The position numbers were made by a program, and so were the translations under genes. From the NCBI GenBank assembly GCA_022419385.1, contig JAJUBI010000007.1, forward strand, positions 2,637,768-2,701,767: 64,000 bases of DNA. Reading direction: 5' to 3'. The DNA is from Paraconiothyrium sp. Pb-2020 (lineage: Eukaryota > Ascomycota > Dothideomycetes > Pleosporales > Didymosphaeriaceae). Below the pieces are notes generated by a model. That model saw nothing but the letters and a program-made list of their open reading frames with translations, was not told the DNA's origin and searched no databases. The first letter of the stretch is position 1. Each line of letters begins with the position of its first letter. Below are positions 52,800 to 62,959 of the stretch, piece after piece.

Positions 52800-54784
52800 A
52801 TGACTGAGCTCATAACCAAGCCCGCAGACAGCCGCCCTGTGAGTAGGAAGAAGAGCCAGCGGAAGGTGAAAACCGGATGCCGGACCTGCAAGTAAGCGTC
52901 AGGACCTCCACTAAGCAGACAGCTATCTGAGCTGATACTTCGTTTCAGAGTTCGGAAAGTGAAGTGCGACGAGGGTTGGCCTGCCTGCCGTGCCTGTATC
53001 TCTACCGGAAGAGTTTGTGATGGCTATGGAATATGGGGTGGAGGCGGAAACCACTACGGACAACGCAGATCCCTAGGCACTGCGGCAGAGTCCCTGCAGG
53101 CAACTGAGCGCCATCACAGCGTAAAACTACTTGCTCAAAGGAGTCCATTTCCTCCACTAATTCCAGTATCAAATACCGAAGAGCACTTACATTTCCAATT
53201 TTTCAAGGAACAAACCTTGGCAAAATTGCCCGGTGTGTACAGCAGCAAGTATCGTAACCTATGGGAAACCCTAGTGGTCCAGGCTTGCGCCGAAGAGCCG
53301 GCTGTCATGCATGCAGTACTAGGTGAGTTTGGGCTAGTAGATTTGAGCGAGCTACGAACTGACCTTCATTGGTAGCCATCAGCTCGGCACACCGAAGGAA
53401 AGTTCTCGATGGCGCTTCTAGGAACAAGGTGCTGGTGCTTCCGGACAAGCAAGAGGAGTTTTTGCTTCGAAACTATTGCAAATCTATCAAATACCTCCAG
53501 CCCAGCTTCCAGAATCGTGGAACACGATCTTTACGGACCACTTTGCTCACCTGCCTTGTATACATATATCTCGAGCTTCTGCGGGGTACCTACAAGCGTG
53601 CATATGACCATCTGGATGGCGGCATGAGATTGTTGGCTGATCTCCACGATGAGACTTCCAAAAAGGGAAATCCACTTAAAGCCTCTGCTCGTAATTCGTC
53701 TTTAAGCCTTGATCAAGACTGCATAGATGCCTTTCTGACGGAAGCATTCGCTCGTTTGCAAGTCCAGATGGAGTTCTCGGGGCTCCGATCTGGCACAGGC
53801 TCTACGCTCGCTCCTAAAGAGGCGCCAGATCTTCCCACTCTTAAATTCGAATCCTCCAACGAAGCACGCCATTATCTGGACCGCGTGTTTGATGGTATCA
53901 ATACCCTTTCGCAAGCAATTCGGGACAGAAGCTATGCACGCTGGCCTGATGGTTACTGGAACATAATACTGACTGAGCGACGATTCATGCAGGGCTCCTT
54001 AGCCTCATGGATGCGGTCGTGCACTGCCACCATGGCTGATCTGGCTGGTACAAAGAATGATGATGAGCTCACAGAGTACAGAATGCTTCGCATCTATCAT
54101 ACCATGGCCGAAATCTTGGGCGCGACGTGTCTGTCGCCAGAACAGGCGGTCTTCGATCACCATAGCTCGAGTTTTCTGTCCATAGTCACACAGTGTCACG
54201 ACATTGCGTTGAGTGTAGAACCCAGCAAGCATGCTTGTATTAGTTCTCGCCTTCCCGGTGCTCGTCGTCGCGCTTGGCCGGACATCAGCTGGATACCACC
54301 TCTGTACTATACCGCCATCAAATGCCGGGATCATCAGATTCGTACGCGAGCTGTAGATCTCATGTCTTCATTCTGGCCTTATGAGATCGTCTGGGACCTG
54401 GGAATCCTGAATGTATCCAGCATCGTCGCTAAGGAGGTTATTCGAATGGAAGAAGCAGATTTCATTACACCTGCAGTGAAGGTTCAAGAGAGCGAGGACA
54501 ACATCATGCCCAAAAACATTCTGGAGCATGACTTGGTTCCGTCCCGATTATCTTTGCCAGAAGAGCGAAGATTCGACACCGTCGAAATGGTGTTGCTCAA
54601 TGATGTTCCAAGAAGCATTCAAATGGTGTGTAGGAAGTGGCTTCAAGGGCGGGAAAGGGTCATCCGGAAGATTTACAATGAAGCAGAAGATACATGGATA
54701 AAGGTCGAAGAAGAACCGACATCAAGATCAAACGTTCGAGGCAGCGCGGCCTACAGCACCAAAGGAATCGCGAATCGAATTTGA
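52800..54784 (+). CDS. Zn2Cys6 transcription factor
   Basis: Exons 52800-52891, 52949-53322 and 53376-54784 give 624 residues. The zinc cluster has six Cys at residues 27, 30, 37, 44, 47 and 54 (C-x2-C-x6-C-x6-C-x2-C-x6-C), and intron 1 falls inside it after CRTC. A basic segment precedes it (SRKKSQRKVKT). The rest is a fungal-specific regulatory region with MHAVLAISSAHRRK created across intron 2, SLRTTLLTCLVYIYLELLRGTYKRAYDHLDGG, and a long helical C-terminal part, the pattern of ARCA-like regulators. Its targets are unknown. The feruloyl esterase gene starts 423 bases downstream on the same strand, so local control is possible. Confidence 0.9.
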
Positions 54785-55207
54785 TGACCTCACTCCCATA
54801 TATCTCGAAGTCGATGATGGCACTTTGTACAGAGAGAGGTTTTTAGAGCCAAGAACGCCTGGAACAAATGCTACACTATCAGGTTTTGTCTGCACTGTTG
54901 CTGACTAAGCCGCATCGCATTGAATCATTTTTTCGACCAACCCTCTATTCACTTGATCGCAAACTTAGAAAGGACCCTTGTCGCTACTATCTTATGGTTG
55001 GACGGAAACAGTCACGTTCTGATGATCCGTTTGCCTCCGTTTCAGGAGGCTTCAGCAATTCCATGCACGACCAATCACGTCCTCCAAGGATATCACCTTC
55101 CCAATGGACAGTGCCAGGATGCCTAAAGTGGCAACACCAAAACCCCAGATGACCGCGCATCTTGTTCAGTCCTCCACATCTCACTCCTTTTCAAGTTTTC
55201 AACGATA
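54785..55207. other. spacer between the regulator and the feruloyl esterase
   Basis: 423 bases containing the regulator's 3' end and the esterase promoter. Frames here overlap on three phases and look like chance. A C/T-rich leader (TCCTCCACATCTCACTCC) precedes the esterase ATG. Confidence 0.6.
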
Positions 55208-56227
55208 ATGAAGTTCTGCGACGCTGTCGTGTGTCTGGCGAGCCTCGCGCAGCTAGCCGTTGGCCTACCTCAAGCACCTGTGCAGCAGGTCGTTAGTCGC
55301 GCGAGTTCAGGCTGTGGGAAGACCCAGTGGCCGACGGACTTCACACATTATCGCCTGGGATTGAAAAGTAGTGGAAAGGATCGCAGCTACTCGTACCATA
55401 TACCTGCGAACTACGACAAGCAGAAGCCCTATCCGGTCGTTGTCGGATTCCACGGCTCTAGCAGTATTGGCCTTTTCTTCGAGCTTGACACAAAGTTGAG
55501 TCAGTCACGGTATAGTGGAGACGTATGAGAACCTTTTGTGTCGCTGCAACGATGTTCGCTGACACCAACGAACCAGAAAATCGTCGTTTATCCAAATGGC
55601 CTTGATGGTAGCTGGGCTGGACCAACATATCATAACTCCTCAACCGTGCAAGAAGACATACAGTTTGTAGCGGACCTGATCGCAGATGTCAAATCTAATG
55701 TTTGCGTGGACGAAGACAGGGTCTTCGCAGCTGGAATGTCTAATGGTGGTGGCTTCATTGGAACATTAGCCTGTGATCCCCTCGGCAGCACTCTCTTCAG
55801 AGCCTACGCCTCTCATTCTGGAGCTTTCTATACCGATATTGATGGTCCCAAGAACAACTGCGAACCGTCCCCCAAAGCACTGCCTATCCCGCTTCTAGAA
55901 ATCCATGGCGGCAACGATAGTACCGTGCATTATGCAGGGGGGCAGGGGGACGGTGGACCTGAACCCGCGATCCCAGACTGGTTGGACTGGTGGGCCGAAA
56001 GGAATGGATGTGACAGCAAGAGTGAGGAAGTCCTTTTCGATGGAGAGGTGCAGCATCTATCGTGGAAGTGCGGGGACACGGAGGGGAAACTGCAGCACTA
56101 CAAAGTGTTGAGCATGGGTCATTGCTGGGCTGACACAGAGATCAATCTTTCCCAAATCTCAGTTCCCCAGGGCCCTACGGTGATAAGAGCTAGTGAGATC
56201 ATCATAGAGTTTTTCGACAGCATATGA
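55208..56227 (+). CDS. secreted feruloyl esterase (CE1-like, FaeD type)
   Basis: Exons 55208-55522 and 55577-56227 (intron GTATGA...CCAG, 54 bases, phase 0) give 321 residues. A signal peptide (KFCDAVVCLASLAQLAVG) leads to a CE1/LpqC-like alpha/beta hydrolase: SYSYHIPANYDKQKPYPVVVGFHG with the oxyanion region, DKIVVYPNGLDGSW formed by the splice, the nucleophile elbow AAGMSNGGGF (GxSxG), and GHCW with the catalytic His. It should release ferulic or related acids from arabinoxylan or pectin outside the cell, supporting plant wall breakdown. No carbohydrate-binding module is attached. An acetylxylan or polyhydroxybutyrate esterase of the same fold is less likely. Confidence 0.87.
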
Positions 56228-57943
56228 AAAAATAGGATCTCAGACCGCCAAGGTGAAAGGAGGTTATGGACTCTTCCCTGACATCTTCTACAAACGCACG
56301 TACCGGCCGGTCCCGTTCCCGCAAGCGCAGGAAAAAAAGCGAAAAACATACAACAGCGGGTATTCGCTGCTGGTCACCCACGCAACTACTAATCCGCCGG
56401 TACACTGCTTATATATGGCTGAGCGGACGGGAAGCCTAGTTTTCAGTGTCCTATGGTCGTATGTGGAAGTAAATGTTTAGTCACCCATATATATTCACGG
56501 TTTTTCTTCGCATGATTAACAACAAACGGTGGCGAACCTCTGCCCTCTGACACAAGAACATTTAGTTGGGATTGAATGATCTGTATCATTGCTAATTGAT
56601 TTGTCTTGACAATGTCAAACGCGGTTGCAGCTTATTTCCCAACTTGATTTCTAGTGCGTCTATATTTTGAGTGCTCTACCGGCCGCTTTAATACTACGCA
56701 CCAAGTTATTTTCAATGCGTACATGGTGGCTACGTATGTGTGGATAACGAGCGAAAGTAGGGAGCCAAAGATGGATTGGAATAGGGAAGTGGAGAAGCGG
56801 GGACGCCGCATAACTGTGACTGCGCTGCCACCTATTCCTGACATCTTATGTTGGCTTCGCAAAGCGAGCCACGTAGACAATTGCAGCATCATTCCCACTT
56901 ACAAGGCTACACGTTGGAGTTGATTTGGACGTATAGCTCAGACTGAACCGCCCGTCAGCCAACATGTTGTGTTATTGAACGGTTTGCTAGAGATATATAC
57001 CAATCAAGCACCTATAGAGCGAACCTAAAATTCAACGCGCTAACGAGTCTACAGATCCAAAGCAAGGTTGAATTTTTTCCAGCTATGGACACTGCGCATT
57101 TGTTGAGAACTATCGTGTCTTCCTTCCCTTTACCGTTTAAAATTGTTGCCATCCCCCTATGTCCCTCCAGTCCACATGAGCGAAATTTGCACTACTTTTA
57201 CCACCTTGCGCGTGTGGGTCTCTGGGTGGTTGGCTGCCCGCATTCTGCCTACGAAGAGAGGCACCAGTGCGACGATCGACTTCGGAGTCATGCCGTGAAG
57301 AGCCACAACCCATATTTGTGGCTAGATTTGTTGGCGTGTGCCGTGACTAGAGCTGGATCGTTGTTGTGGTCGTCGGTTCTTTTGTTGGTATACACGTTGG
57401 TTGTACGTATGCTCGTGGTACTCTTGCCTGGGCTGACGACTGCTTTTAGGCGGGAATCCGGACAATATTTGTAGTGGTAGCCACGGTGAGGCCGGCAGAG
57501 CTTCACTGTTCTGATGTGACTGGCAAGTGAGTAGAACGGTGATGTGGGAACCATGCTGCTATCTTACACGCTGATATCACGCTGGCAAACGCAGTGTGTC
57601 AATGTACACGCGCAACATTGCGACGATCAACTGTTTGTTCCTGTACAAAAGTCTGTCGTAGGGTGACATACGCTGAAGTCAACCGGCGGCATCTGTGAAT
57701 GTTGTTTATATCGGCAGGATGCATGTTTCGGTGGTCCGCGAAGCGTAATTCAACCAAGTATCGGCTCTGATAATGCTGGTTACCCGCAGGCGCATTCACA
57801 AAGTTCGCAGTGTGCATTTTCTCCAAGTGGCACTTGCAGTCTAGGCTATAAGGTCAAGCACCGCTAGGGGTATTTATGTCTCTCACGGTCAACTTGAACA
57901 CGACAAGAGTTGGACGCTCACTTACCGCGCGTCAATCAACCCC
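56228..57943. other. intergenic region, no supported gene
   Basis: About 1.7 kb. It has AT-rich stretches and overlapping short frames (for example 57085-57474 plus, 129 codons with hydrophobic patches but also an antisense open frame). Nothing matches a known family. Confidence 0.5.
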
Positions 57944-58879
57944 ATGGCGCAAAATAATCCAACGGCACCTCGGAAGCATTTTACACTCGCGGCCAAACTA
58001 TGTGCGAATTGGGACATTACCGATGTAAGATACAGCCTGCCTCTGCAGTTACGCCCACGCGGTGGTGAGCAGGTGCACCCAACCATTTTTGTGCTCCTTT
58101 TCGAGCTCTCAACTTTTACGGAAGGGGAAGTAGAACTGGTGCAGGGCCGTCTACGTAAGACAGTACTGAGGCGTCTGGAGCGCAGCAAGTGTGTCGAGAA
58201 GCGGGAGCTTACCACGGCGGACGTGAGAGATGTGATGGAATGGTTTAGGAGACGGTCAGCAATGGGGAAACCGACTGGGAAAAGGTCTAACGCCAAAGAG
58301 AACCAAGCTGGGGTCCATGCGATGCGGCAGAGGCGCGACAATGTCACTGTCAATCCCGACGGTGAGCGTATGGTCAGGAGGAGCGCACGATTGGCTGCGG
58401 ATAAAACGGATGAAAGCCTTCGCGTTCTATCAACAGATCCAGCCCCAACGGAAACAGACAGCCGCGGCGTTGAATCGATCGAAAGCGAAAGCGACGATCA
58501 TAATAACGAAGACGGAATTCCCGAATCGCCCAATCCATCGGTAGATCGCGACGACTCGTGGCTTGTTTCGCACGAAGGGGAATGTCAAGGCACGACGAAC
58601 CGCATGCAAGACCTGGACGAGTATCTGAATGAGCATCTTCTTCGGGGTGCCCTCCCTTCGTTTGTGGACGATCTCCAGGAGACTGGCACCGCAGGTGCTC
58701 AGATGCGGCGCAGGTTGGCACGGCTAGTTCAGCAACGAGAACAGCGCCAACGGCGTATTGTAAACGGGAACCCATACGAGCAATACGCGAGACCTCACAA
58801 GACTGAATTGCAAAGGTTGGAAGAAGCTCTTGTTATTGAGTCAGCGTCTCAACCTGGTGACGATGAACGTCAAGACTGA
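57944..58879 (+). CDS. charged orphan protein, hypothetical
   Basis: A single ATG-initiated frame of 311 residues with no intron. The first ~110 residues look folded and helical (LLFELSTFTEGEVELVQGRLRKTVLRRL, then KRELTTADVRDVMEWFRRR). The middle is a disordered, acidic Ser/Asp/Glu/Asn stretch (ESIESESDDHNNEDG), and the C-terminal part is helical and Arg/Gln-rich (MRRRLARLVQQREQRQRR). Basic patches (MVRRSARLAADK) could be nuclear signals. There is no signal peptide or membrane helix. I recognise no domain. The length and even composition make chance unlikely, so a lineage-specific nuclear protein is a fair guess. Confidence 0.62.
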   Translation: MAQNNPTAPRKHFTLAAKLCANWDITDVRYSLPLQLRPRGGEQVHPTIFVLLFELSTFTEGEVELVQGRLRKTVLRRLERSKCVEKRELTTADVRDVMEWFRRRSAMGKPTGKRSNAKENQAGVHAMRQRRDNVTVNPDGERMVRRSARLAADKTDESLRVLSTDPAPTETDSRGVESIESESDDHNNEDGIPESPNPSVDRDDSWLVSHEGECQGTTNRMQDLDEYLNEHLLRGALPSFVDDLQETGTAGAQMRRRLARLVQQREQRQRRIVNGNPYEQYARPHKTELQRLEEALVIESASQPGDDERQD

Positions 58880-59062
58880 ACAGTTCCGCGAGCTTGGTAC
58901 CGGTAGCGCGTGACGTCATGGCAAACACCACGCTTCGACTTTCTTCTCATCCATTCCGATCCTTTCGTACACCACATCAATTAACCAATCGAAATCTCCC
59001 GAGCAAGAATCTCTGCATCATCACCACTTTGCGACATCTTCCCCCCCATACTTCCCGCTACC

Positions 59063-59419
59063 ATGCCTCTTCGCGTGCCGACCGTTCGCTTAACCCAGCG
59101 CATATCCCCTCGTGCTTTCACCACGACATCGCGCGCCTTCCTGAACGAGGTCGGCAACCGCTCCGGCGAACAACTCGAGCAAAAGAAGCAGGAGCAATTG
59201 AAGAAGCAGGAGAAGGGCGAGGGCCATTGGCATGAAGAGCTTGCTTCACAATCCGAGGCTAAGATTGCAGCGGACAAGGACCATGTGAAGGATCACGACA
59301 AGCACATGAGTGACCTGCAGCAAGAGACGGCCAAGAAAGGCGAGAAAGGGGAGCTGTCTGTGAGTCAATGACTGTAAATGGATGGTGGATCACATTGGCG
59401 CGCTAACAATTGGCAGTGA
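59063..59419 (+). CDS. small conserved-type mitochondrial helical protein
   Basis: The main exon 59063-59359 encodes 99 residues: an Arg/Ser/Thr-rich presequence (PLRVPTVRLTQRISPRAFTTTSRAF) typical of mitochondrial import, then a highly charged helical region rich in Lys, Glu, Gln, Asp and His (EQLKKQEKGEGHWHEELASQ, KDHDKHMSDLQQE). GTGAGT at 59360 and CTAAC...GGCAG at 59404-59416 form a good intron, after which the first codon is TGA (59417-59419). Read through instead, the protein gains three residues (VSQ) and stops at 59371. I cannot name the function. The helix resembles the ATPase-inhibitor type only in general character. Confidence 0.7.
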
Positions 59420-60354
59420 TTGTCAGCGTGAAGCGCGCGAATGTACATAGTCATGGTTATCTTTCATGCGACTTTTCCGAACCTCATTGACCAAGTTTAT
59501 TTCAAATTGTTCTACGAAGGGTCGTCTCGTATTGGGCGTCACCACTGCAGCTGTAACATGTTCCTAGCTCGAGAGGCGTATCGTACCGAAAGTTAATGTC
59601 AGCCTATCGACTTCAAACGCCTATCCAAACAGTGTGAAACTCGGTCCACCAAACGTATATTTACTATCTTACCAGGTACTATTGCCTTGCTCACTAGGAT
59701 GCCAGCACGTGGCCGTTAGCCAGTGGACGCTCCACCCGCGAACCCTAGTTTCTTCGTGAAACCCACAGTCCGGGCTGCTTTTGCCGGCCCACTGCATGTA
59801 CCTTCCCTCGGCAGAAGTTTCGGCTCCTGCCTACGTGAAGGAAAGCAGGATCCACACCGTGTGAGATGAAGTGCCCGCCCTTTTCCATCTCAAAGCTGCC
59901 TATCGAGACCAACAGTGATGATACTCGGATCTCGACCTTGCTGACAGCGTAACAGACATGATTCGAGTCAAGCAGGGTCGAGATATCTCTGTCTTCTGAG
60001 TTCGGCATGCCACGTTCGATGCCTGAAGACATGGGCTTATCGGGTTAGCCCCGGGATGCGCCGCATGTCAATCTCCACACTTCCCTCCCTTTACGAGCTT
60101 AGCCTTGAGGGCACTGCACGCACGCGGCAGCTGCTCCGCTCCCCCAGACAGCCTATCCATCTCAAGCATCATCGGCGCACACACCCCTTGCGGGAGCGTG
60201 CACCGATGCAAGCAATACATCTGCGAAACTTTCCGCTCGTTGGATTTCCCTTTCTCAACCTGCGCCCCAGGTGGTTGCCGCTCGCCCGCTTCGTGTCTCG
60301 CACATCTGCGTTCGTGGTAGACTAATTGACCGCTGAGCCGCTGGCAGAACAGAC
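59420..60354. other. intergenic region
   Basis: About 930 bases upstream of the second Zn2Cys6 gene. Overlapping frames on both strands (such as 60068-60709 minus, which runs antisense into that gene) are unsupported. Confidence 0.55.
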
Positions 60355-62164
60355 ATGCCCAAAGCGCAGCGCTCGCGCGCCTGCCAGCAATGCAGAGAAC
60401 GTCGGGTAAAGGTCCGTATGTTCCTGCATTTCGGTAAACATCGTACGATTTGTGCAGATCCGTTGACGTATCCTGTTCTAGTGCGATGAAACGCCGCAAA
60501 CATGCCAGCAGTGCTACCGCCTCAACCTGAGGTGCTCGGGACCCCTGCAAGGCTCTGTCATTATTGACATGACTGAGCGGGTAACAAAACCACGACCACG
60601 CGGGAAGCGTGAAGTGAAGACGTCGCCAGTAGTCCGCACCAAGAGCGGAACGAAAGCATCGCCTAACAACAAGGTACTGATCAAGACCGAACCCGGCACT
60701 CCGGATCACCCATCGAGCAAATCGGCGCTACCCGTCGCTTCTCCGTCCAGTCGGAAACCCTCCACCGTTGACCAAGTGCAGCGCAACGAATTAGCGACCA
60801 AAGATGCCATCGCCCAAATCCAACGCTACTACAGACTGCCTGCGCTCTACCAGCCGTCGAAAGCTGTCCCCGATGCGCTGGACATGGCCTTCATTTCGCA
60901 TTTTGTACACCAAAACAATGCCACGCGCAAATACACCCCCCAAGTGCCATGGTTGACATCTCTACCCGATGTCCACGGCAGGGCATCCAAGCCCGCTGTA
61001 CGACTGTCAATACGTGCTGCATCTATGGCTTTCTACGCCGCGGTGCATCGCGACACTACCATTCTCGTCGACTCGTACCGATGGTACACCTTGAGTCTCA
61101 ATTGCCAAAGACAGTCGCTCGCTAGACTACCCGCGAACACTATTCCTGATGCTGAAGAGATTCTAGTTCCTATCATCTTGAGTATCTATGAGGCGTACGC
61201 CGGCACTACTACTACTAGCATGTGGCCGCATATGGCAGCGGCGGCGAAGATCATTGAGCTACGCGGGCCGACCAATTGCACAGGCATTACCTCTACACTG
61301 TTCAAGATAATGCGCGTTTCCGATGTGAGTTAGTCCTGATTTCGCGACCCTGCCGATCACTAACGGCCGCGCCAGGCACACAAAGCCATTGTCTTCAATA
61401 CACCCTCCGCTTTTGCCTCTCCTAGATGGCTTGACGCGCCCTTCATCGGTCAAGCGAAAAGCGCTCACCAAGAGATCGCCGACATAATGCTGCTCATACC
61501 CGAGACAATCGCCATGCTCGAGGTTGTACCAGGTAGCCTCCGTAGATTCTTCAACCAGCCACTGCCTTTTGGTGCCATCGCCGAACCTGTCGTTACACGA
61601 ATAAATGAGTGGCTACGCTTCCTCGATGAATGGGCCATACGGTTCCCCTACCTCACAAAAGCACCCATTGGAGAGCTTGTTGTCACTACCGACATGACCA
61701 ACGTTTCAGCAGGCGTCAACGTGACAACAAATGGAGAGCTGACATTGCCTAACAGCTTCGTTGCTTTCACAGCTGCCTCTTACCAGGCTCTCCGCCTGAT
61801 CCTCTTCCTAATTCTCCACAAGATCATGCCCAAGATGGCTTCGTCACCTTCGCCTGTTGCCGCCACGTCACCTACCTACCCATCGCCGCCGCCTGGATCT
61901 TCCCCGGCCATTCCTCGCATAGATGAACCCTCATTACTGGACTCTGCCACCATAGCAGCGCAGAACGTCTTGGATATCGCAAAGTACCAGGAGACTACGC
62001 ATCAGATTGGCGGGTTCGATGTGCTGCGTACTGTGTTTCCGCTTGTGATTGTGGGGAATTTGGGCCCGGGCCAAAAAGAGAAGGATAGAGCGGTTGCTAC
62101 ACTTACAAAATGGGGTCATCAGAGAGGTATAACAGGGTTGTGCACGGCTTGGCTTAACGTATGA
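60355..62164 (+). CDS. Zn2Cys6 transcription factor (second in window)
   Basis: Exons 60355-60411, 60482-61324 and 61376-62164 give 562 residues. The 19-codon first exon ends in the middle of the zinc cluster; splicing yields Cys at residues 10, 13, 20, 27, 30 and 37 (C-x2-C-x6-C-x6-C-x2-C-x6-C). A basic linker (KPRPRGKREVK, KSGTKASPNNK) follows, then a helical fungal regulatory region with FYAAVHRDTTILVDSYRWYTLSLNCQ and EEILVPIILSIYEAYAGT, like many C6 regulators. The end is uncertain: AAC|GTATGA at 62159 could be a donor joined to an acceptor at 62202, adding a 78-residue open exon that stops at 62439. Targets are unknown. Confidence 0.85.
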
Positions 62165-62439
62165 GACTAGAGTCAGCGCTTGCTTTGAAGCAACACTGAA
62201 AGCATCCTCGCTGGCCACTACCTGACAGACTGTGGCTGGAGGTTCAAAACTACGCGCCTAGTAGCACACTCGCTCAACATGACGACCGTGTGCGTTTACT
62301 TGCGGCCACCAATGCTCCGCTTCCTATACAAGTAGAATCGCCCCACGCTCTCAGTCACACGCAGCCGGAGCCGAAGCATCCGCCATCTTGTGGGGCAGGT
62401 TTTCATCACGTAGATGCAAACAAGGAGGGCAGTACCTAG

Positions 62440-62959
62440 ATTGCACGGGTGCAATTTGCGCAGCAAGGAGGCATTCGCACATCCCGTCCTACCTCAGCTT
62501 CGAGACTAAGGATTCTCAACGTGGTGCCGGAAGTGGTCGTCAAAATTTTATACAACTAATATTAATTCAATTAGTACGTGAGCTTTAGCAGTTTGACATC
62601 TCACTATGAGTGATGGGAAACGCAGCGATCGCGCGTGCCAGGGCAGGAAAGCGCGTCCAGGATGCTCAAAATTCAAGTGCCTCCCCGAGATGTTGAACAT
62701 ACTGCATGAGCTATTACCCGGTAGTCGTCAACGCTGCCTCGCATATGTCCAGCTCGAAGATGACACAACAGTAGAAGTCCTCATTCATGATACGACAAGA
62801 TTACTTTAAGACACTTAATATACGTCGCGACCACCAATCCGTCAAATCCTAGTACCACAAAATCGATCTCCACCGCTCTGAGGACTTAAAAGGACGACAT
62901 CAAAGTACACATATTTCTTTTACAAAACACATCAAACAACAGAACATAGCAATACAAAA
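62440..62959. other. 3' intergenic region between convergent genes
   Basis: About 520 bases, A/T-rich towards the right. A 67-codon plus-strand frame (62606-62809) has a protein-like look but no support. Presumed 3' UTRs. Confidence 0.5.

Noticed and set aside
60068..60709. 213-codon minus-strand frame
   Set aside because: It runs antisense through the zinc-cluster exons of the Zn2Cys6 gene and has no pattern of its own.
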